NCBI GenBank assembly: GCA_013335845.1
Contig: JAAXUU010000007.1
Span: forward strand, 1 to 14,800
Reading direction: 5' to 3'
From: Actinomycetota bacterium
Lineage (GTDB): Bacteria > Actinomycetota > Coriobacteriia > Coriobacteriales > RUG844
DNA length: 14,800 nucleotides
Positions 6,137 through 12,368 of this stretch are shown piece after piece. How positions within the stretch are numbered: the stretch's first letter is position 1; the number at the start of each line of letters is the position of its first letter. The notes beneath the pieces were generated by a model. That model saw only the letters and a program-made list of their open reading frames with translations. It was not told where the DNA came from and made no database searches. Both the position numbers and the translations under genes were made by a program.

Positions 6137-7947
6137 TCAACATGCTTAAAGAAGCGAACAACACCTGTGACGTGGATGGCGCGGGCAGGATCGACGACAG
6201 GCTTCTTGAGAAACTCCTCCGCAAACACAATAGAAATCTCACCCACAACGCGCAGCATCACTCCAAGAAAAAACTTATGCCTTTCTATCTTAAAGTGAAG
6301 GAGTCGGATCCTTTGCGCTGGGCCGGTTGGGGCATCGATCAAGCGCTTGAAGAGCAGTTGCTTCGGATACTGCAGATCAAACCGAGACGTACCGCTTCCG
6401 GAGTGGCAACCATAACCGTTCTCACAAAACCTTGGAAGTGCTCAAGTAATTGCCTGTATTGCCCCAATGACTTGACCATGCCGAAAAGCTATTTGAGCGA
6501 TGAACCCGCTTGCCAAAGAGCCGAGCGGAACTACTTCGACCCTTACCTGCAAGTAGCATCGCGACTGCGTGCCTTAACACAGATGGGGCACGTCACCGAT
6601 AAAGTCGAGTTGATCATCCTCGGTGGAACGTGGAGCGACTATCCGGCAGAGTACCAGATCTGGTTCGTGTCCGAGCTATTCAGGGCGCTCAATGAAGGAA
6701 ACGAAGCGGAACATACCTGCGCCAAGAGACGGGCGTTCTACAAGAAAAAGGGACTGAGTAATCAGAAAGAAGAGTTGGCGGAGTTCGTTCGGGAACAGCA
6801 GCAACTGGTGAATAATGGCTCCCTTACGTATAACCAAGCGTGGTCTCGTCTCTATGAAGATAACGATGTTTGGAGGCGCATCTCCGCCAACCAAGTATCC
6901 ACATTCACTGAGCTGAAAGCGCAGCACACGATCAATGAGCATAGTCATCATAGAGTTGTCGGATTGGTTATCGAAACGCGTCCTGATGCAATCACCTGCG
7001 ACAGCCTGAAGCTACTCAGGCAGCTTGGCTGCACCAAAATCCAGATGGGCATTCAAAGCCTTAATCCCTCTATCCTCAAGCTGAATCACCGCAACATATC
7101 CATTGATAAGATCCAGGAGGCTTTTTCGCTCCTAAGGATCTTCGGTTTCAAAATACATGCACATTTTATGATGAACCTTTTCGGGTCTTCCTGCAGCGAA
7201 GACAAGCGCGACTACAGGCGCCTCGTAACGGAAAAGCCATACCTACCCGACGAAGTGAAGCTCTACCCCTGCGTTCTTGTGGGTGGTACAAAACTATGTG
7301 AGCACTTTGCGGATACTACTTGGCAGCCTTATAGCGAAGAGGATCTGATCGATGTTCTGGTAACGGACACGCTTATAACACCGTCTTTTATCAGAATATC
7401 GCGCATGATCAGGGATATCTCCGCTCACGATATCGTCGCAGGAAACAAAAAGGTCAACCTTCGGCAATTGGTCGAGCGCAAGATCGACCAAGCCGGTGAA
7501 AACGTATCTGAGATTCGCTACCGAGAAATAAGTACGCTTGATGCCGATGTGCAAAACCTCACACTTGAGACCGTTCATTACGAAACCACGGTAACCGATG
7601 AATACTTTTTGCAGTGGGTTACCCCCGAAAACAAAATCGCAGGTTTCTTGAGGCTGTCATTGCCCCATGCCGATTACGTATGCCGATATGAATCGCTGCT
7701 GCCCGTTGCGCCCTTCGAAGCGATGATTAGAGAAGTGCATGTGTACGGCAAAGTCGCCGGGCTGCACGAAACCGGAAAGGGTGCTCAGCACCTTGGACTG
7801 GGAAAGCAGCTTATCAAAGAGGCTTGCGCGATTGCGAAAGACCAAAGCTACAGGAAGATCAATGTTATCAGTTCGGTTGGCACGCGGGAGTACTACCGAA
7901 ACCTTGGATTTATCGACACCGAGCTGTACCAGCAGATGACACTCTAG
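6112..7947 (+). CDS. elp3: Elp3: tRNA uridine(34) radical SAM/acetyltransferase
   Basis: A 611-residue Elp3 homologue, the catalytic subunit of Elongator, which uses SAM and acetyl-CoA to build the carboxymethyl group on C5 of wobble uridine 34. The approach segment KPRRTASGVATITVLTKPWK (90-109) leads into cluster cysteines C110, C114 and C117 in the standard radical SAM spacing CX3CX2C. Further family blocks are YFDPYLQVASRLRALTQMGH (141-160), LGGT (170-173), GLVIETRPDAI (284-294), MGIQSL (312-317) and LYPCVLVGGTKL (384-395). The GNAT half follows: REVHVYG (540-546), the acetyl-CoA loop QHLGLGKQL (559-567) and ISSVGTREYYRNLGF (586-600). It is longer than yeast Elp3 (557), mainly through a charged insertion at about 200-262. 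The start is uncertain: ATG 6112 has no ribosome binding site but a possible leaderless promoter, and ATG 6142 is the alternative. Three sampled lines gave 50, 45 and 40% GC, below the respiratory genes. Confidence 0.94.
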   Translation: METILLEIINMLKEANNTCDVDGAGRIDDRLLEKLLRKHNRNLTHNAQHHSKKKLMPFYLKVKESDPLRWAGWGIDQALEEQLLRILQIKPRRTASGVATITVLTKPWKCSSNCLYCPNDLTMPKSYLSDEPACQRAERNYFDPYLQVASRLRALTQMGHVTDKVELIILGGTWSDYPAEYQIWFVSELFRALNEGNEAEHTCAKRRAFYKKKGLSNQKEELAEFVREQQQLVNNGSLTYNQAWSRLYEDNDVWRRISANQVSTFTELKAQHTINEHSHHRVVGLVIETRPDAITCDSLKLLRQLGCTKIQMGIQSLNPSILKLNHRNISIDKIQEAFSLLRIFGFKIHAHFMMNLFGSSCSEDKRDYRRLVTEKPYLPDEVKLYPCVLVGGTKLCEHFADTTWQPYSEEDLIDVLVTDTLITPSFIRISRMIRDISAHDIVAGNKKVNLRQLVERKIDQAGENVSEIRYREISTLDADVQNLTLETVHYETTVTDEYFLQWVTPENKIAGFLRLSLPHADYVCRYESLLPVAPFEAMIREVHVYGKVAGLHETGKGAQHLGLGKQLIKEACAIAKDQSYRKINVISSVGTREYYRNLGFIDTELYQQMTL

Positions 7948-8049
7948 TCTCCACCATTACTGCCCGCGCACAGTAAAGATAACGAAGCTGCAAATGCTAA
8001 ACAATTGTCAGGGCAAAGTTGCGCGTTATAGGCAAAGCCACAATCACAA

Positions 8050-8085
8050 AGGGGAACACACTCAAATGTGTCTCCCCTCTTTGGT
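8050..8085. terminator. Bidirectional terminator between elp3 and arsC
   Basis: AGGGGAACACA (8050-8060) pairs with TGTGTCTCCCCT (8067-8078) with one bulged C around the loop CTCAAA. On the plus strand it is followed by CTCTTT and on the minus strand by TTTGTGATTG. It lies between convergent genes, so it can serve both. Confidence 0.55.
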
Positions 8086-8093
8086 GCCTTCCC

Positions 8094-8525
8094 TCAATCA
8101 ACATTTGAAATATTGTCCAATTCTTCACCCAGATCGAGCATATCTGCCTTCAATTCCATGACCTTATTCTCGATGGTACGCGCGCACTTGATATATTCAT
8201 CGTGAGATTTACCCGTTGGATCCTCCAAGCCCCAGTCCGTATGATAAGGAGCGTACAAGGTTGGACACGTTACGCCGCATCCCATAGTCACAACTATATC
8301 CACGTCCGGTAGCTCGGACACATCTTTAGGCCGTTGAGTTGCATTCATATCGATTCCGTACAGCTCGCGGATAGTCGCAACCGCTTCCTGGTTTATCGAC
8401 TCGGCAACCTCGGTACCCGCCGAGTACGGCTCGAAGATATCGGATGCGAAGAGCCTCGTGATGGCTTCGGCCATCTGTGAACGACAGGAGTTGTGTACGC
8501 AAATAAAAGCAATCTTATACTTCAT
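8094..8525 (-). CDS. arsC: ArsC-type arsenate reductase (low-molecular-weight phosphatase fold)
   Basis: A 143-residue protein of the low-molecular-weight tyrosine phosphatase/ArsC family, which reduces arsenate to arsenite. Numbering from the chosen start, the P-loop is CVHNSCR (C9 to R15) followed by SQMAEA. Resolving-type cysteines lie in VTMGCGVTCP (C83 and C87), and the catalytic aspartate is in WGLEDPTG (Asp102). The CX3C spacing of the second pair differs from the longer spacing of the Staphylococcus enzyme and fits the MGCG...CP subgroup. An ATG three codons upstream (8534) touches the AGGAG directly, so the ATG at 8525, 9 bases from AGGAG (8535-8539), is the better start. No arsR, acr3 or arsB lies next to it, so the gene is an orphan here. 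A protein phosphatase role is less likely because of the extra cysteine pair. Confidence 0.82.
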   Translation of the reverse strand: MKYKIAFICVHNSCRSQMAEAITRLFASDIFEPYSAGTEVAESINQEAVATIRELYGIDMNATQRPKDVSELPDVDIVVTMGCGVTCPTLYAPYHTDWGLEDPTGKSHDEYIKCARTIENKVMELKADMLDLGEELDNISNVD

Positions 8526-8595
8526 CTTACTCATCTCCTAAAATATCGAATCTTCCAACCGTTCTGAGAATTTCGCAGAATGTTAGCGTGCGAAT

Positions 8596-8624
8596 AGTAG
8601 ACTATCCATATTGGTGATTGTCAA
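8596..8624 (-). promoter_or_regulatory. Candidate arsC promoter with palindrome
   Basis: On the minus strand TTGACA (8624 to 8619) is a perfect -35 hexamer, followed after 17 bases by TCTACT (8601 to 8596), a 4/6 match to the -10. The palindrome ATAGT-AG-ACTAT (8594-8605) covers the -10 and could be a repressor site. The leader to the arsC start is about 65 bases. Confidence 0.4.
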
Positions 8625-8678
8625 CGTTTAGAGTAGCAACAACATAGGCATGAGCGACCCCACGTCCGATATCCGCCC

Positions 8679-8713
8679 AAAAAAAGGGGGTCTTCTCCGC
8701 CGAGAAGACCCCC
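8679..8713 (-). terminator. Strong intrinsic terminator of the SDR gene
   Basis: A perfect 12-base stem (GGGGGTCTTCTC at 8686-8697 with 8702-8713) closes the 4-base loop CGCC. Read on the minus strand it is followed by seven T (8685 to 8679). It lies about 30 bases after the SDR stop codon. Confidence 0.9.
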
Positions 8714-8743
8714 TTCTGATTGCTCTGGATTCTAGTTTTGATT

Positions 8744-9529
8744 CTAGTACTGGTTGGCCTGTCCGCCATCGATTGCGATGATCTGGCCGTTTACATAGCT
8801 TGCCTTGTCCGAGAAAAGGAAGGAAACCACGTATGCGACCTCGAAAGGAAGACCGAGTCTTCCTGTTGGGTTGTTAGCGGCAAAAGCTGCCTCTGCTCCC
8901 TCAGGATCGGCCGGGTTCATCTTCTTGAATGCCTCGGCAACCATTGGGGTCTTGATGGCGCCCGGAGCGATAGCGTTGATCCTGATGCCCAATTTGCCAT
9001 ACTCGGCTGCCATGTTCTTGGTCATGCCGGCAACTGCATGCTTCGATGCGACATAGGGTGACTGGTTCACAACACCGCGAAGGCCACCGACTGATGAAGA
9101 GTTGACGATGGAGCCGCTACCCTGCTTCACCATGACTTCGAGAACTGCTTTGAGACCGTAAGCAACACCGAGGAGGTTGATGTTGATGACTTCTCTGAAA
9201 TCATCCATGTCATAATCGAGAAGCGATTTCTGGGTTCCTTCGATACCGGCGTTGTTGAAGAAATAGTCGATCCTGCCATACTCTTTGACGGTTTCGTCGA
9301 CGAATTTCTTGACACCCTCCTCGGAGGAGACATCTGCAGATATCGTCAATACTTCTGCATCGGGAGCGTGCGCGATGATCTCTTTCTCAGCTTCGTCGAG
9401 AGCGCTGGTTCTTCTTCCGACAATGGCGATTTTAGCGCCTTCCATTGCCAAGTCGATTGCAGTCGATAGACCGAGTCCTGAGCTACCGCCGGTGATGAGG
9501 GCGACCTTGCCTTCGTGCATTTTACCCAT
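8744..9529 (-). CDS. Classical SDR family NAD(P)-dependent oxidoreductase
   Basis: A 261-residue short-chain dehydrogenase/reductase of the classical type, interconverting an alcohol and a ketone with NAD(P)H in the cytoplasm. The cofactor motif TGGSSGLG is at 13-20, NNAG at 92-95, catalytic Ser146, and YVASK with Tyr159 and Lys163. The PG motif after strand 6 and a closing NGQIIAIDGG are also present. Arg39-Arg40 after the second strand suggest NADP(H), but only weakly. In Eggerthellaceae some relatives are bile-acid hydroxysteroid dehydrogenases; nothing in this sequence fixes the substrate. The start is well supported: AGGAGG (9537-9542) lies 7 bases before the ATG. The gene appears monocistronic, with its own strong terminator and a palindrome TTAGG-AA-CCTAA (9558-9569) in its leader. 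Confidence 0.9.
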   Translation of the reverse strand: MGKMHEGKVALITGGSSGLGLSTAIDLAMEGAKIAIVGRRTSALDEAEKEIIAHAPDAEVLTISADVSSEEGVKKFVDETVKEYGRIDYFFNNAGIEGTQKSLLDYDMDDFREVININLLGVAYGLKAVLEVMVKQGSGSIVNSSSVGGLRGVVNQSPYVASKHAVAGMTKNMAAEYGKLGIRINAIAPGAIKTPMVAEAFKKMNPADPEGAEAAFAANNPTGRLGLPFEVAYVVSFLFSDKASYVNGQIIAIDGGQANQY

Positions 9530-9557
9530 TTGAAGACCTCCTATTGCTGGATACCGT

Positions 9558-9569
9558 TTAGGAACCTAA
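9558..9569 (-). promoter_or_regulatory. Palindrome in the SDR leader
   Basis: TTAGG-AA-CCTAA is a perfect 5-base inverted repeat with a 2-base centre, about 30 bases before the SDR start and just upstream of its ribosome binding site. It may be an operator or chance. Confidence 0.2.
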
Positions 9570-9719
9570 CAAACAAAACGTATCCCATACAATCCGCGCC
9601 GTCTATGCTCAGTCCATAAAAGGAATTTCAAGGACGGCGAGGGCAGAAGTCTCCTCGGCTATCGGTAACTATCGCTTTGCGGGAGGCTTATGTAGGGATT
9701 TGTGCAGGTTGTGCCTGCG

Positions 9720-11006
9720 TTATCCTATTTCCTCTTCACCGCTCCTCGTAACTCCGCTCTCGAGCTTTCTCACGCTGGGGAATAGATACGCCCCCACCGC
9801 CACCAAGCCGAGAAGCCCCCCGCAAATAGCGTACCAGATCGGCACACCGATTCTATCCGAGATAGGTCCGGCGATAAGAAGCCCGATTGGGCTGGCGATG
9901 ATCATGAAGAACATGGACAACGAAATAACACGTCCCAACTTGGCTGGTTCGACCGTCATTTGCAGCAACGCAGTGTATGGGCCGCCGAAGAACGGCGTGA
10001 CAAGAGCCATGACGACGTTCAGAACCACGAACCAGACAAACCCACCACTTGGGAGTAAGCCTGCGGCAAAACAGGCGATACCGATTACAAGCATCGACCC
10101 GCAGATGAGCAGAGACAAGCGTTTACCCCCTCCCCATATACCCAAGACGATGGAGCCAATCAACATTCCGACACCCCACAGGCCTTCGATGAGTGAAGCC
10201 TCGAACCCACCGCCTCCGAAATGTTGCGTCGTCATGAGGGGATTCAGTGCGGCAACCGGGAAATAGAACAACGTTCCCAGTGTTATAGCCATGGTGAGCG
10301 CGAAGATACCACGATGGCGTCGTAATTCTTGCCAACCTTCCTTCATCTCGTGCAATGTTCCCATGCGCTCAGCAGAAACACCATGCACGTTAGGAATGAA
10401 AACCACGAGTAAGGCACTGATGGCACAAGCCGCGCCGATCACATCCGAGAATAGGGCGAACTGCATGCCGAACATCTCGTATATGAAAATACCGAGCGCC
10501 GGGCCGCCGATATTGGCGAAGGAGGCCAAGGCCATCTGGATACTGCCTATGCGCACCAACTGATCCTGCGGCACAATGTGAGGTGTGGCCGCTTGAAAAG
10601 CCGGCTGTTGAAACGCAGTTGCAACGCTACGGATCACCAGTAGGATGAACACCGCAGCGAGGGGTACATCATCGAGCACCATGAACAGCATCGCGATTAT
10701 TCCCGCAGATGCTGCGATGGTTATATCCGCCGCTATCATGATGGTTTTCCTGTTATAACGATCCACTACGGTGCCCGCATAGGGGCTGATAAGACCTTGC
10801 GGCAGAATAGCGGCGATAGTGGCCAAAGAGAGAACCGTGGCCGAACCGGTGGTGCTAGTGAGATACCAGATCACGGCGAAACCGGCAGCCGAAGAAGACA
10901 GCAACGAAAAAGCCTGCCCCGCGAAAATGACGGCCATCGTCTTTTTCCAATTGCCGGGATAGGGAGCATAATAGGGCGCGTCTAGTGAGGAAATCGGAGT
11001 ATCCAT
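9720..11006 (-). CDS. MFS exporter (macrolide/drug efflux-like)
   Basis: A 428-residue major facilitator superfamily protein with about 12 hydrophobic segments, a charged central loop near 205-232 and a short hydrophilic C-terminus. Motif A after the second segment reads GTVVDRYNRKT (78-88), and a degenerate copy GPISDRIG (380-387) sits in the second half. This is the pattern of proton-driven exporters, and the layout resembles the MefA-like drug efflux subgroup. The substrate cannot be told from sequence, and resistance should not be assumed. The ribosome binding site is modest (AGGA, 4 bases before the ATG). It follows the 62-residue cysteine-rich gene by 89 bases with its own candidate promoter, so it is probably transcribed separately. 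Confidence 0.88.
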   Translation of the reverse strand: MDTPISSLDAPYYAPYPGNWKKTMAVIFAGQAFSLLSSSAAGFAVIWYLTSTTGSATVLSLATIAAILPQGLISPYAGTVVDRYNRKTIMIAADITIAASAGIIAMLFMVLDDVPLAAVFILLVIRSVATAFQQPAFQAATPHIVPQDQLVRIGSIQMALASFANIGGPALGIFIYEMFGMQFALFSDVIGAACAISALLVVFIPNVHGVSAERMGTLHEMKEGWQELRRHRGIFALTMAITLGTLFYFPVAALNPLMTTQHFGGGGFEASLIEGLWGVGMLIGSIVLGIWGGGKRLSLLICGSMLVIGIACFAAGLLPSGGFVWFVVLNVVMALVTPFFGGPYTALLQMTVEPAKLGRVISLSMFFMIIASPIGLLIAGPISDRIGVPIWYAICGGLLGLVAVGAYLFPSVRKLESGVTRSGEEEIG

Positions 11007-11028
11007 AGAATCCTAAGATAGCGGTTTC

Positions 11029-11060
11029 AAGTGATAGCACTTTAGCAGGTTTTATTCCAA
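11029..11060 (-). promoter_or_regulatory. Candidate MFS promoter overlapped by a palindrome
   Basis: On the minus strand TTGGAA (11060 to 11055) and TATCAC (11036 to 11031) are 4/6 matches to -35 and -10 with an 18-base spacer. A perfect palindrome AAGTG-ATAG-CACTT (11029-11042) covers the -10 and is placed where a repressor would block transcription. Confidence 0.33.
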
Positions 11061-11095
11061 CTGTCAGTTATCACTACCCTGCGCGCCCTTACCTC

Positions 11096-11284
11096 TTACC
11101 TCTTGCGTCCCGGAGGAGCGGGTGGAACCGGAGGGAGAAGCGTGCCGCACTCCGGACACTCTTTCGGAGAATCGTCGAGCGACGCTTTGCCACATGCCGG
11201 GCAACAGCGGTCAGGGTCGATCTTCGGCATTCTATCAAGCTTGCCACACTTGTTGCACATCGTGCAACCATAGCAGATCGTCAA
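11096..11284 (-). CDS. Small cysteine-rich zinc-ribbon-like protein
   Basis: A 62-residue protein of unknown function. It has two metal-binding-type regions: an N-terminal CYGCTMCNKC (C4, C7, C10, C13, CX2CX2CX2C) and a zinc ribbon made of C28-x2-C31 and C43-x2-C46, with an additional C27. The tail is proline-rich and basic (PPVPPAPPGRKR). The start codon is TTG at 11284, supported by AGAGG 6 bases upstream. It begins 31 bases after the SlyD-like gene on the same strand, so the two are probably co-transcribed. The regular cysteine spacing and ribosome binding site argue that it is a real gene despite its size. The first motif could hold zinc or an iron-sulfur cluster. Confidence 0.7.
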   Translation of the reverse strand: MTICYGCTMCNKCGKLDRMPKIDPDRCCPACGKASLDDSPKECPECGTLLPPVPPAPPGRKR

Positions 11285-11315
11285 CTTCGGCCTCTAACGG
11301 GATTATCTACCGGGG

Positions 11316-11777
11316 TTACTTTTTTATCGAGGCCCCATTATCGTCTAGCACGTCGACAAGTTCCAACCAGTATTTTAGATTCTTCCCTGCAAGCAGGTGA
11401 TTGAAATCGATAGTCACGGTATTTTCCGTCGCTTCGATGCATTTTACCGGAACCGGCTTATGTGTCACAGGATGCTCCCATGCGAAGATGACGCCGACTT
11501 CCAGCTTATCGCCGTTCTTGATGAACGAACGGGTATAACGCTGCACACCCTCCGGATCGTGGTTCCCATACGCTTGGTCGCATGGAATGACCACAGTGCG
11601 CTTTTCGCCGATCTCCATATCATAGAAGGCTTCTTCGATTCCCTTGGGAACCTGGCCGCCACCTATGATGATGCCGATAGGATCACCCTTGGAATAATCC
11701 TCGAGTATCTCCTCCCCCTCAGCACCCCCACGATATCGAACAAGCGCGTATTTACCGGAATATTCTTTGTGCATCAT
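11316..11777 (-). CDS. FKBP-type peptidyl-prolyl isomerase, SlyD-like
   Basis: A 153-residue FKBP-fold prolyl cis-trans isomerase and chaperone. It shows IGGGQVPKGIEEAFYDMEIG (38-57), the AYG turn (69-71), an inserted flap region (about 72-115) and the closing DFNHLLAGKNL (124-134), which matches the NH.LAG.NL block of SlyD. It lacks the His/Cys-rich metal-binding tail of E. coli SlyD. The frame is open back to 11861, but GAGGTGA 7 bases before the ATG at 11777 marks the real start, and the extra 28 codons would run through a terminator-like hairpin. It is followed by the cysteine-rich gene and preceded by the molybdoenzyme operon. A role in folding or metal insertion for these redox proteins is possible but unproven. 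Confidence 0.88.
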   Translation of the reverse strand: MMHKEYSGKYALVRYRGGAEGEEILEDYSKGDPIGIIIGGGQVPKGIEEAFYDMEIGEKRTVVIPCDQAYGNHDPEGVQRYTRSFIKNGDKLEVGVIFAWEHPVTHKPVPVKCIEATENTVTIDFNHLLAGKNLKYWLELVDVLDDNGASIKK

Positions 11778-11827
11778 TGCAACGTCACCTCTACTTGGAT
11801 GTATAGCTTTCATGGCGGGTCTAAGAG

Positions 11828-11863
11828 CAGTGCCACTCCACTTTTGACGGCGGAGTGGCACTG
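11828..11863 (-). terminator. Hairpin after the molybdoenzyme operon
   Basis: A perfect 12-base stem, CAGTGCCACTCC (11828-11839) with GGAGTGGCACTG (11852-11863), around a 12-base loop. It lies 14 bases after the stop codon of the ferredoxin subunit and before the SlyD-like start. The T-tract on the minus strand is poor (CTCTTAG), so it may attenuate rather than fully stop transcription. Confidence 0.5.
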
Positions 11864-11876
11864 ATTACTTGGAAAC

Positions 11877-12368
11877 TTAATCTTTGAGACCGGTTTCGGT
11901 ACGACTGTCACTTCTCTGAGAGCTTGTCGAAAAGTTCTCGTTCGTGGCAACCTCGACGGCTGCAGCCTTGTGACGACCCTCTTTGAACTTGTTCTTGGGA
12001 ACGAACTCGCCCTTAGCCTCGAAAGGCTTGTACTGTGGAACGAAAAGTACCTGCTTGGTCTTCTCGGCCAACTTGGGAGCAAGTTCGGCTATGGTGCCAT
12101 ACTGCATGACGTTCGCCAAGCAGTGGTGGACACAAACCGGTTCACGTCCGACTGCGGCACGGTCTGTGCAGAGGTCGCAAAGATCTGTCGGTACCGGAAT
12201 CTTGTTCCAGTTGAAGATTTCAGGCTCCATTTCCCATGGGCCATCGTCATGGACTCGGATACCCCACTTACCAACCGGATAATTGTGCTCTTCCTTGCAA
12301 GCAACCTCGCAGGACTGGCAACCGGTGCAGTATTCGTAGTCTATAAGAAGTCCGTAAGTGTTTTCCAT
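11877..12368 (-). CDS. 4Fe-4S dicluster ferredoxin subunit of the molybdoenzyme
   Basis: A 163-residue electron-transfer subunit. The first cysteine group is C14, C17, C20, C24 (CTGCQSC plus EVAC) and the second is C64, C67, C79, C83. That is enough for two [4Fe-4S] clusters rather than the four of DmsB, and the C-terminal half expected of a four-cluster subunit is absent. The start at 12368 overlaps the stop codon of the catalytic gene as TAATG, so translation is coupled, and GAGAGG lies 7 bases before it. The frame is open further upstream (to 12458), but that part lies inside the catalytic gene. There is no signal peptide, so the complex should be cytoplasmic. No NrfD/DmsC membrane anchor follows. 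Confidence 0.88.
   Translation of the reverse strand: MENTYGLLIDYEYCTGCQSCEVACKEEHNYPVGKWGIRVHDDGPWEMEPEIFNWNKIPVPTDLCDLCTDRAAVGREPVCVHHCLANVMQYGTIAELAPKLAEKTKQVLFVPQYKPFEAKGEFVPKNKFKEGRHKAAAVEVATNENFSTSSQRSDSRTETGLKD

Noticed and set aside
8679..8713. The long GC-rich hairpin considered as a mobile-element end or attachment site
   Set aside because: The perfect stem with seven T on the minus strand right after the SDR stop codon is a standard intrinsic terminator.
11778..11861. A 28-codon N-terminal extension of the SlyD-like protein
   Set aside because: The extension runs through a terminator-like hairpin, and a good ribosome binding site points to the ATG at 11777.
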